Source of the DNA: Desulfobacteraceae bacterium
Lineage (GTDB): Bacteria > Desulfobacterota > Desulfobacteria > Desulfobacterales > Desulfosalsimonadaceae
Reading direction: 5' to 3'
Length of the DNA stretch: 18,200 nt
Assembly: GCA_027353395.1 (NCBI GenBank)
Contig: DAIEHU010000013.1
Coordinates: forward strand, 1-18,200
Of the stretch, positions 8,801 to 16,009 are shown one piece after another (positions within the stretch are counted from its first letter, which is position 1; the number at the start of each line of letters is the position of its first letter). The notes beneath the pieces are model-generated. The model was not told the origin of the DNA, searched no databases, and worked only from the letters and a program-made list of their open reading frames with translations. The position numbers and the translations under genes are program-made.

Positions 8801-8919
8801 AAAATTCCGGATCAAGCCCGCTGACTGCGTTGTCAACCGGCTCAAGCTGCTCACATAGCGGGCTATGCTGCGCGCTTTCGCCGCTTTCCGCCTTGTGATC
8901 GGGCCTGATCCGGAATTTT
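8801..8919. repeat. Large palindromic element (REP/MITE-like) with nested central hairpin
   Basis: Twenty-base outer arms (8801-8820 and 8900-8919) are inverted repeats with a single mismatch. At the exact centre (8854-8867) sits a second perfect inverted repeat, CATAGC-GG-GCTATG. The element starts a few bases after the GRE stop codon. Its GC-rich interior contrasts with the AT-rich sequence that follows. It could be a non-autonomous mobile or REP-like repeat, or act as a transcription attenuator in the mRNA. There is no T-run making it a classic intrinsic terminator. No second copy is visible in the window. Confidence 0.7.
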
Positions 8920-9014
8920 ACACAGGCGTTTGGGGGGATTCTTTATATTGTGTTGATTATTTGAAACCGGGGTTAAGGATAAAACGCTATTTGTTAAATT
9001 TTTAGGAGACCAAA

Positions 9015-10415
9015 TTGCGGATTAAAAAAGAATTTAAAAAATCTGGTTTTTTTTGGCTCCCACGCGCTCCGGGGAGAAAAATTCCAGGCACGCTTAAGAT
9101 AATAGATGGTGGGGATATTGAACTCGAAGTTATTGGGTTATTCGATGAAACCATAGAAGGATTAAATAACGGATGGAACGGCGTAGACGAATTAGAAAGA
9201 ATTATTGGACATATTGAAAAACATGGTCTGGTAACTCTCGATGGCTGTTTTTATAAAAATAAAAGTTTTTCTTTTGGTGGTATTTCAAAGTCAACGGTCT
9301 ATGTCAGCAAGGCACTGCTTGGCGTAGCTTACGAAGATAAAGAGCCTGTTTTATTAAGTACATTTCAATTTTCGGTTGAGGGCATAGATGAATGGGTTGG
9401 ATTAAGTGGAATCAAAGTTGAAAATCAATTTGAAAAAAGAACAGCGACAATTACCTACTCTCCCCCGGCGGAAGTATCATTAAGTCTAAACAACGAAATG
9501 AAATTATTGATTACTTTCTCTTGGTCTCTTCCTGGTTTTCCAAATACAACTGAAGCAAAAATAACGCAAAAGACCCGTTTTAAGCTTTTGTCCGATCAAG
9601 AGCGTCCTTTAAACGATTTTATTTCAGCCGCGTATATAATTACAACTCTATTGTGCTTTGCTATTGATCAAACTGTTTGTATAGACGGTGTGACAGTAAC
9701 AGTGGATTCATTGGTGCAAGAAATTGGTAACGGTAAAACAAGCCCGGTATTAATGTCGCTCTATTATTCAAGTTTACCTTATACAAAAAACGTACCGAAA
9801 ATCCATTGGCATCATATGTTATTTAGATTTATGCAAATTCGAGCAGATGCCGAACGCATAATCAATAATTGGTTTGATGCCTATAAAGAGATTGATCCTG
9901 CATTAAATCTATACTTCTCTGCAAAGAGCGGTGCTCACAAATATATAGATGGCAAATTTTTAGCTTTAGTACAATCTCTTGAAACCTATCATCGGAGAAC
10001 GTCAAAAGAAAAGTTGATGGAGGATGGTATTTTTAAAGAATTGACGGACAATTTAATTTTAAAATGTCAAGAGGATAAGCGAGAGTGGCTTGCTGGACGA
10101 TTGCAACATGGCAATGAATTAAATTTAGGCAAAAGAATAAAAAGTATCATAGAGCCTTTTAAGGAGATTTTTGGCTCAAGCAAGGCACGAAATAAGCTTA
10201 TCAGAAACATCGTAAATACAAGAAACTATCTAACACATTACGATAAATTCTTAGAGTCAAAGGCAGCATCGGGTGAGAGCTTGTGGCTTCTCTGTATTAG
10301 GATGGAGGCTATTTTTCAGCTTCATCTGCTGCAAGTACTTGGGTTTACTGAAGCAGAAATTAAATCAATTTTCGATAATAGTCAGGAATTACAACATAAA
10401 ATTAATACAATTTAA
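9015..10415 (+). CDS. ApeA-like HEPN-domain anti-phage protein
   Basis: 466 residues from TTG 9015, with AGGAG (9004-9008) 6 bases upstream. The N-terminal region begins G-F-F-W-L-P-R-A-P-G followed by I-P-G-T-L and an I-E-L-E-V-I-G-L-F strand. This is the pattern I know from the ApeA N-terminal domain (about residues 10-180). The C-terminal helical region (about 270-450) contains the A-L-V-Q-S-L-E-T-Y-H-R-R helix and the HEPN ribonuclease motif Rx4H, R-N-Y-L-T-H (Arg403, His408). ApeA proteins are single-gene abortive-infection effectors that cut RNA on phage infection; that role is family knowledge and untested here. The gene is clearly AT-richer than the operon around it, uses different codons, and separates the GRE from its activase. 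Both points indicate horizontal acquisition. A stand-alone HEPN protein with another trigger remains possible. Confidence 0.85.
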   Translation: MRIKKEFKKSGFFWLPRAPGRKIPGTLKIIDGGDIELEVIGLFDETIEGLNNGWNGVDELERIIGHIEKHGLVTLDGCFYKNKSFSFGGISKSTVYVSKALLGVAYEDKEPVLLSTFQFSVEGIDEWVGLSGIKVENQFEKRTATITYSPPAEVSLSLNNEMKLLITFSWSLPGFPNTTEAKITQKTRFKLLSDQERPLNDFISAAYIITTLLCFAIDQTVCIDGVTVTVDSLVQEIGNGKTSPVLMSLYYSSLPYTKNVPKIHWHHMLFRFMQIRADAERIINNWFDAYKEIDPALNLYFSAKSGAHKYIDGKFLALVQSLETYHRRTSKEKLMEDGIFKELTDNLILKCQEDKREWLAGRLQHGNELNLGKRIKSIIEPFKEIFGSSKARNKLIRNIVNTRNYLTHYDKFLESKAASGESLWLLCIRMEAIFQLHLLQVLGFTEAEIKSIFDNSQELQHKINTI

Positions 10416-10477
10416 CGACGGCAAAAAGCCTCCTCACCTTATGCCGTGCGCTATTTATCCATGCAGATTTTAAACCT

Positions 10478-10490
10478 GGAGAACCATTTG
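10478..10490 (+). promoter_or_regulatory. Ribosome binding site and TTG start of the activase
   Basis: GGAG (10478-10481) lies 6 bases before an in-frame TTG (10488-10490). The upstream in-frame starts, GTG 10446 and ATG 10461, have no recognisable ribosome binding site. The choice moves the N-terminus closer to the first conserved radical SAM segment. Confidence 0.5.
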
Positions 10491-11510
10491 ATAAATCCGC
10501 ATCCCAATAACCAAACAAATAGTCCCCAGGCCACCATCCTTGAGATCGTCCGCATGTCCACCGAGGACGGTCCCGGCATCCGGACCACCGTGTTTTTCAA
10601 AGGCTGTCCCTTGCAGTGCGCGTGGTGCCACAACCCGGAAAGCATATCCGCGAAACCCCAGATATGGTGGATCGGAAGCAGGTGCATCGGGTGCCGCACC
10701 TGCCTGTCCGTATGCCCGGAAAGCGCGCTGACCCTGACGGAAACGGGCATGAAAATTGACCGGTCCCGCTGCACCGGGTGCGGGGATTGCGCGGAAGCGT
10801 GTCCGGGCACTGCCATGGACCAGGTAGGAAAGGTCTGGAAGCTTGATGATCTCGTGGCCGAGGTGGTCAAGGACCGGGCGTATTTTGACGCATCCGGTGG
10901 CGGCATCACCCTTTCCGGCGGTGAGCCCACCCTTCAGGCCGGATTCGCCGGGCCGTTTTTAAAGGCTTTGCGTGAAAAAGGGCTACACACGGCCCTGGAT
11001 ACCTGCGGGCTCTGCGTCCGGGAGGCATTGGATCAGACCCTGCCCTACGCGGCCATGGTGCTGTTTGACATGAAACTCATTGACCCGGTGGCCCATAAGC
11101 GGCTCACCGGCCACGACAACCGCCGGATTCTGGAGAACCTGCTTCATGTGGCGGATTATATGCGGTCCCATTTGTATCCCGCCGAAATGTGGGTCCGGAC
11201 GCCGCTGATACCAAACGCCACGGCAACCCCGGAAAATATCGGCGGCATCGGCCGGTTTATCCATGAGAACCTCTCCGGCATGGTCAGCCGTTGGGAGTTA
11301 TGCGCGTTTAATAATCTGTGCAGGGACAAATACCGGCGGCTGGACCAGCCCTGGGCGTTTGAAAATGAAGAACTGTTGTTGGCATCCGTGGTAAATGAGC
11401 TGGCGGACACCGCCAGACGGTCGGGCGTGGACCCGGATATCGTGATCGCCACAGGATCCACCCGTCTGGAAACCGAAGAAACCCGGCAGGAGGTGAGCAG
11501 TGAATTATAA
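10488..11510 (+). CDS. Glycyl radical enzyme activase (radical SAM, two extra [4Fe-4S] clusters)
   Basis: 340 residues from TTG 10488; the frame is open back to GTG 10446 (354 residues). The radical SAM motif CxxxCxxC is in K-G-C-P-L-Q-C-A-W-C (Cys 40, 44 and 47 from the TTG), preceded by the activase hallmark D-G-P-G-I-R-T-T-V-F. Two ferredoxin-type insertions, Cys 66/69/72/76 and 95/98/101/105, each CxxCxxCxxxC, make it the long activase type that serves decarboxylase, dehydratase and X-succinate-synthase GREs rather than the short pyruvate formate-lyase type. A G-G-G-I-T-L-S-G-G-E-P-T motif binds the SAM amino group. It should form the glycyl radical on Gly812 of the GRE encoded upstream. 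About 1.7 kb, holding a palindrome and an AT-rich defence-type gene, separates the two. Its last 11 bases overlap the next gene. Confidence 0.95.
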   Translation: MINPHPNNQTNSPQATILEIVRMSTEDGPGIRTTVFFKGCPLQCAWCHNPESISAKPQIWWIGSRCIGCRTCLSVCPESALTLTETGMKIDRSRCTGCGDCAEACPGTAMDQVGKVWKLDDLVAEVVKDRAYFDASGGGITLSGGEPTLQAGFAGPFLKALREKGLHTALDTCGLCVREALDQTLPYAAMVLFDMKLIDPVAHKRLTGHDNRRILENLLHVADYMRSHLYPAEMWVRTPLIPNATATPENIGGIGRFIHENLSGMVSRWELCAFNNLCRDKYRRLDQPWAFENEELLLASVVNELADTARRSGVDPDIVIATGSTRLETEETRQEVSSEL

Positions 11511-12357
11511 TTTAAAAGAATTTGACGAGAACGCCATTGCCGCGTTCCGGCCCGCGGAAAAAATCGGGCTGGTGGCATCCATCAATCCCGAAGGCCTGCC
11601 CCATCTCACCCTCATCACCTCCATCGGCGCGGCTGGCCCCCGCCAGGTCACCCTGGGGGAGTTCTGCAAGGGCGCCAGCAAGTCCCATATTCAAAAAAAT
11701 CCGAACATCGGATTTCTGGTCATGACCCTGGACCGGCGGATGTACCGGGGCCATGCCCGGTGGACCCATTTGCGCCAGGAAGGGCCGGAATATGAGGCCT
11801 ATAATAACCTGCCCATGTTCCGGTATAACGCCTATTTCGGCATCAATACAGTGCATTACCTCGACCTGATCGACCTCCGGGGGCCAGACACATTGCCGCT
11901 GCCCACAATTATCCTGTCCGCCCTCATGACCAAAGCGGCCAAGGGCGGCCTTGCCTCGGAAGCAAACGACCGGATTCTCACCCCGTTTGGCGAGGAGCTG
12001 TTCAACCGGCTGGATTCGCTCAAATTTATCGCTTACCTCCGTGATGACGGATATCCGGAGATTATTCCCCTCTTGCAGTGCCAGGCCGCGGATAGCCGGC
12101 ATCTGGCGTTTTCCACAATGGCGTATGGCGAAGAACTTGCGAAAATACCGGATGGCCAGACCGTGGCGGTGTTCGGGATGACCATGAAAATGGAGGACGT
12201 GATGGTGCGGGGAATTTTCCGGCGGGCGGGCCGGTCCCGGGGTATTTCCACAGGCACCGTGGACATCAACTGGGTGTATAATTCCATGCCGCCTTGCCAC
12301 GGACAGATCTATCCGCCCGTAAAACTTGCGCCGGTGACGGAATTCGCGGATTTTTAA
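11500..12357 (+). CDS. Two-domain FMN-binding split-barrel (PNPOx-like) protein
   Basis: 285 residues from GTG 11500, with a strong AGGAGG (11488-11493) 6 bases upstream; the start lies inside the end of the activase gene, so translation is coupled. The first half (about residues 15-110) has the split-barrel pattern of a G-L-V-A-S-I-N-P-E-G-L-P-H-L strand pair, a K-S-H-I-Q-K-N-P-N-I helix turn and G-F-L-V-M-T. A second similar unit (about 165-270) has F-I-A-Y-L-R-D-D-G-Y-P-E-I-I-P and V-A-V-F-G-M. Family knowledge: such proteins bind FMN or related flavins and act as oxidoreductases or flavin carriers. Its coupling to the activase suggests a role in the GRE system, for example as electron donor, as a processing enzyme for the product, or in protection of the radical enzyme. 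None of these can be shown from sequence. Confidence 0.82.
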   Translation: MNYNLKEFDENAIAAFRPAEKIGLVASINPEGLPHLTLITSIGAAGPRQVTLGEFCKGASKSHIQKNPNIGFLVMTLDRRMYRGHARWTHLRQEGPEYEAYNNLPMFRYNAYFGINTVHYLDLIDLRGPDTLPLPTIILSALMTKAAKGGLASEANDRILTPFGEELFNRLDSLKFIAYLRDDGYPEIIPLLQCQAADSRHLAFSTMAYGEELAKIPDGQTVAVFGMTMKMEDVMVRGIFRRAGRSRGISTGTVDINWVYNSMPPCHGQIYPPVKLAPVTEFADF

Positions 12358-12636
12358 GGAATTGTTTAAATCCTTTCAAAATAATCTGGCAAAGAAAGAG
12401 GGCCGCCCCGTCCCATTAGCGGCTGCTTTAAAAGTCTGTATCCAGCCTGATAACAAGACGGCTACAAATCAAGCGGCTTTTCAGGTTGACTCACTGTTCG
12501 ATCCATGAAATATGCCTTAACTGTCTTTGGTCAATGAAGGGGGCTCGAATGCTTCCAGCGCCTGCCAGCCATTGTGTGCCGATAAAAGGCAAATAGATAA
12601 ATTTTTAAATATATTAGATAATATTGTGGAGCCCGC
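12358..12636. other. Intergenic region with weak terminator-like hairpin and AT-rich promoter region
   Basis: No gene is supported. A short inverted repeat, GCCGC (12402-12406) and GCGGC (12419-12423), followed by a T-containing stretch, could be a weak terminator of the GRE operon. The last 40 bases are strongly AT-rich and precede a GGAG (12628-12631) and the ATG of the following radical SAM gene, so its promoter probably lies here. I could not fix its -35 and -10. Confidence 0.4.
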
Positions 12637-14238
12637 ATGATAGATGCAGTGATCATTTCAGATTCAGGAGACGACACCCTCTCGATGTCAAGCCCGTTGC
12701 GTCTTCAGTTGGATGGCAGGATCGCATTAATTCAGAATGTTCGAAATTATCTGAAACATAATGGGGAAATCGTTACCCCCGTAAAAGGGGAAAACGAGAA
12801 AAACTGGCATTATGCGCCTAAACTCAATGGCATCCAGTTGTTTAGCCGCCTGCACAAAGACGGTCATAATATCGCTTTAATCGATTCATATTATAAAGAA
12901 CGTGATTATTTTATCAAATTACTCGCTGACAATCCTAAAGTGGTCATTATTTCCACCACGTTTATTCTGAATAAAAAAAGCCTTGCGAAACTGGCCGGCG
13001 ATATTCGCGATCTTGCACCGGATATTTTTATCATTGCCGGCGGCCCATTTGTTTTTTCTTCCTACCTGCTGCTCCAGCATGCCAAAGACGGCACCTATGA
13101 TTTAATGAGTCCAAAGGATGACTTTCTGTTTTTAAGCAATGACGAACGCCCGGATATTGATTTGTATATCATCGATAGGAACGGCACCTCTATTTTATCG
13201 GAGGCGTTGAGTTTACTAAATGCAGGGCGTCATGCAAGGCGCCTTCCCAATACCGCCTACTGGAATGGCACGGCATATGTTTTTTCCGAGAGGAAGGAAT
13301 TAGACCCCGGTGATATGGGGGTTGACTGGAAAAATATTCCGGAACATATCTTTAAACATGGTGTTATTAATCTCCAGGCAAGCATGGGGTGTCCGTTCAA
13401 TTGTGAATTTTGTAATTTTGTAAAAGATGAAAAATTCACGTTTGTAAAACCGATCGATCAGTTAATCAGAGAATTAAAAGAGGTTTCAGACAGGGGAATA
13501 CGGTATATACGGTTTGTGGACGACAACTTCAGATTGGGCAAAAATAATCTGAACGATGTTTGCAAACGGTTCATAAAGGAAGGCCTTGATATCAAATGGA
13601 TGAGTTTTATAAGGGCCAGCACCCTGGATTACACGGATCTTGAATTGCTAAAAGAAGCCGGTTGTGTTGAAGCGCAAATGGGAATTGAGTCAGCTGATAC
13701 GAACGTCTTGAAAAGCATGAACAAGCATGCTTCCCCTGATATGTATGCCAGGGTAATCAGGAACCTCCTGTTCGCCGGGATTAATTGCTCCTGCTGTTTT
13801 ATTGCCGGTTTTCCCGGTGAAACAAAAGAATCGTTTCAGCGAACAGTCGATTTCATTGACAGCATCCCCCAAAATGGCCAGACAGGAATATTCTCCTGGT
13901 CGATTTATCCGTTTCTGCTGGTGCCGCTCAGTCCTATCTATGAAGCAGAGAAAAAAATGAAATATCACCTTGATGGATATATGGCCGAATGGAAGCATGC
14001 GACGATGACCTCGCAAGAGGCGTTTCATCACATAAAAGAAGCATTTCTTGCCATAAAAAATGCAAGCCCTATCTATAGCGGCGATAATATTGACATGCTG
14101 CTCGAATTATCTCCTGATAAAAGAAAAAAATTCATGACTATCCGTCATGATCTCTCCAAAAAATTTCTACGCTCCCCTTCTGATAAAACCCTGGTGATCA
14201 ATTCATTTTCAGAGATATTTGAATCTGGCGGAAGTTGA
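12637..14238 (+). CDS. Radical SAM protein with N-terminal B12-binding-like domain
   Basis: 533 residues. ATG 12637 has GTGGAG 5 bases upstream. The N-terminal half (about 60-200) is a Rossmann-like, cobalamin-binding-type region: L-F-S-R-L-H-K-D-G-H-N-I-A-L-I-D, then V-V-I-I-S-T-T, then I-I-A-G-G-P-F-V. The DxHxxG cobalamin-ligand motif is not apparent. The radical SAM cluster motif is M-G-C-P-F-N-C-E-F-C-N (Cys 252, 256 and 259). The barrel continues through F-V-D-D-N-F, I-R-A-S-T, A-Q-M-G-I-E-S and I-A-G-F-P-G-E-T, the usual series in B12-type radical SAM proteins. The layout recalls PhpK-like methyltransferases and relatives, but no substrate can be assigned. It stands alone between two unrelated units, is AT-richer than its neighbours, and ends 17 bases from the convergent FAH-family gene. 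These features suggest later acquisition. Confidence 0.9.
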   Translation: MIDAVIISDSGDDTLSMSSPLRLQLDGRIALIQNVRNYLKHNGEIVTPVKGENEKNWHYAPKLNGIQLFSRLHKDGHNIALIDSYYKERDYFIKLLADNPKVVIISTTFILNKKSLAKLAGDIRDLAPDIFIIAGGPFVFSSYLLLQHAKDGTYDLMSPKDDFLFLSNDERPDIDLYIIDRNGTSILSEALSLLNAGRHARRLPNTAYWNGTAYVFSERKELDPGDMGVDWKNIPEHIFKHGVINLQASMGCPFNCEFCNFVKDEKFTFVKPIDQLIRELKEVSDRGIRYIRFVDDNFRLGKNNLNDVCKRFIKEGLDIKWMSFIRASTLDYTDLELLKEAGCVEAQMGIESADTNVLKSMNKHASPDMYARVIRNLLFAGINCSCCFIAGFPGETKESFQRTVDFIDSIPQNGQTGIFSWSIYPFLLVPLSPIYEAEKKMKYHLDGYMAEWKHATMTSQEAFHHIKEAFLAIKNASPIYSGDNIDMLLELSPDKRKKFMTIRHDLSKKFLRSPSDKTLVINSFSEIFESGGS

Positions 14239-14255
14239 ATTTATTTTTTGTGTTC

Positions 14256-15239
14256 TCAGACAATCGGATTAATCAGCGAGCCGACACCTTCAATTTTCAA
14301 CTCCAGAACGTCGCCGGGCTTGAGCCATCGGCCGTTTTCCATTCCGCACCCTCCGGGCAGGGTTCCCGTTGCCATAAACTCGCCGGGAAAAAGCTGCTCC
14401 CCCAGGGACGCCTGGGCGATGGCCTGGCCGAGAGTGTAGCGCATTCCTTTGGTTGACGTCTTCACCACAACCTCGCCGTTGATCCGCACTTCTCCGGTAA
14501 GGTCATTGATCCGGGGGAGGATTTCGTCGGCCGTGACCACCGTGCTTGAAACGGCGTTTAAAAAATGCTTGGCCTTGACCGGCCCGAATCCGCTTTTCAT
14601 CTCATTAACCTGCACGTCCCTTGCGCTGAAATCATTAAACACCACAAACCCGCCGATGGCCGCTTCGGCCTGTTCTGGTGTGGCGTTTTTAAGGGGCTTG
14701 ACGATGACCGCCCCCAGTTCCAGCTCATAATCCAGGGCCTTACTGTAGGAAGGAAAGGCTGCAGGGTGACCGTCCGTGACGAAGCTCAGGTGATTTCCCA
14801 TGTAATAGATGGGCTGCCGGTACCAGAGGGGATGGGGCCGGAAGCCGGGAAAGGTCCGGTTGAACAGCCGTTCATAAGCGGCGGCGGTTTTATAGGTCAG
14901 CGGCATGAACCGCCTGGCGTATCCTCTGGCGGCGTTGACGGCGTGGGCCTCGAAAAGCATGAAATCCCGGTAGGACAGGGGCAGAAAGGGCAGGATCGGG
15001 CTTTCGTCCATGGACGGGATCGGGCCGGCAAACTCATCGGCGGCGTCTTGCCAGTTCTGCCGCTCGACAGGCCCGGCCTTAAGGGCGCAAATGAGATCAG
15101 AAAAAACCCTGCGGTCGTTGTCGCCAAGGGACACGTTTTCCCGTGACAACACCAGTTCCAGGGGAATCCAGCGTTCCCCGCCGAGAATGGCCACCAGCGG
15201 GGAGCGGCTGTTCTGATAACGAATGCGCTTGAGTTTCAT
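14256..15239 (-). CDS. Fumarylacetoacetate hydrolase (FAH) family protein
   Basis: 327 residues, full length. The metal and catalytic pattern of the family is present: Asp92 with His99 seven residues later (R-D-F-M-L-F-E-A-H-A), Glu172 and Glu174 in Y-E-L-E-L-G-A-V-I, and Asp203 in F-N-D-F-S-A-R-D. The C-terminal half has the typical S-L-G-E-Q-L-F-P-G-E, G-T-L-P-G-G-C-G and L-K-P-G-D-V-L-E-L segments. Members hydrolyse C-C bonds of beta-diketo acids or act as isomerases or decarboxylases in aromatic-acid breakdown, with Mg or Mn. The exact substrate is unknown. It is last in a leftward set, 14 bases after the DUF4412-like gene. No clear ribosome binding site is seen before ATG 15239. A link to the GRE pathway about 2 kb away is possible but unproven. 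Confidence 0.92.
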   Translation of the reverse strand: MKLKRIRYQNSRSPLVAILGGERWIPLELVLSRENVSLGDNDRRVFSDLICALKAGPVERQNWQDAADEFAGPIPSMDESPILPFLPLSYRDFMLFEAHAVNAARGYARRFMPLTYKTAAAYERLFNRTFPGFRPHPLWYRQPIYYMGNHLSFVTDGHPAAFPSYSKALDYELELGAVIVKPLKNATPEQAEAAIGGFVVFNDFSARDVQVNEMKSGFGPVKAKHFLNAVSSTVVTADEILPRINDLTGEVRINGEVVVKTSTKGMRYTLGQAIAQASLGEQLFPGEFMATGTLPGGCGMENGRWLKPGDVLELKIEGVGSLINPIV

Positions 15240-15253
15240 GGCAAGCTTAAAGG

Positions 15254-16009
15254 TTAGGGTTGCATGGTCTGTTTTTTGTATCCCGCCGGAATATCGAAAA
15301 TCCCTTTCGGGGCTGTCCCTTCCTTGAATTCCAGCAGTTCGGTCGTTGCTTTATGGGTCTGGTTCATCATGGTAAAAGTGGATTTCGTCAGCACCTGAAC
15401 GCCTTTGATTTTCTCCATTTCCTTTTTCATGCCCTCCATGGAACTTTGGAGGCCAGGCATGGAGGAAAGCATACGGGCCGCGAGCTGTTCATAGACTTTT
15501 TTATCCACCTTCAAGTCTTCCGTGGCCCATACCTCATTGGTGATAGGGCCCATGGCGCTGTTGATTTTCAAAATATATTTGCGGCATTTCCAGTTGTTGA
15601 TGGTTTTCTGGTCTTTGGTTTCCTGAACCGAGGCGTCCATCTTCATCATGTTCTGCATCATCTGCTTCATCGCGGCCTGCTCTTCAGGGCTTTTGTCCTT
15701 GCCCATCCGCGCCATCATGTCGTTCATGTTAATAGGCTGTTCCATATAGGTTTTAGCGGCGTGATCGAGAATAATCATTTTTTGTTCTTTTCCCAGCATA
15801 ATGGTGGAATGGGCCGGATCATCGCTACGGAACCCTTTTTCGGTAATCCAGATCTGCGCGATCACGTCTTTGGCGGGCTGGGCCACGCCCATCATCTGGG
15901 TGGCGTCCGTATGCAGTTTCTGTTTCATGTAAATATCGGCGGATGCTGCATTCGCAAGGGTCAACACAACGGCCAGGGACAGAATAACGAGATTGATTAA
16001 ACGTTTCAT
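15254..16009 (-). CDS. Secreted DUF4412-like protein
   Basis: 251 residues. The N-terminus is a classic Sec signal peptide: M-K-R, a hydrophobic core, then cleavage probably after A-S-A at about residue 24. The mature part is methionine-rich (a run of M-K-Q-M-M-Q-N-M-M-K-M near residues 114-124) and contains a W-K-C-R-K-Y-I-L-K-I strand and an N-E-V-W-A-T segment typical of DUF4412 proteins, likely periplasmic beta-structures of unknown role. ATG 16009 overlaps the stop of the upstream phosphoesterase gene in an ATGA arrangement, with AGGAGG 7 bases before it inside that gene. The two are therefore translationally coupled. Confidence 0.8.
   Translation of the reverse strand: MKRLINLVILSLAVVLTLANAASADIYMKQKLHTDATQMMGVAQPAKDVIAQIWITEKGFRSDDPAHSTIMLGKEQKMIILDHAAKTYMEQPINMNDMMARMGKDKSPEEQAAMKQMMQNMMKMDASVQETKDQKTINNWKCRKYILKINSAMGPITNEVWATEDLKVDKKVYEQLAARMLSSMPGLQSSMEGMKKEMEKIKGVQVLTKSTFTMMNQTHKATTELLEFKEGTAPKGIFDIPAGYKKQTMQP

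Noticed and set aside
11512..12300. A 262-codon minus-strand frame opposite the flavoprotein gene
   Set aside because: The plus-strand gene has a strong ribosome binding site and split-barrel pattern; the antisense frame is His/Pro/Gly-rich without domain character.
15260..16000. A 246-codon plus-strand frame opposite the DUF4412-like gene
   Set aside because: The minus-strand protein has a signal peptide and a coupled start; the plus frame is His/Phe-rich shadow translation.
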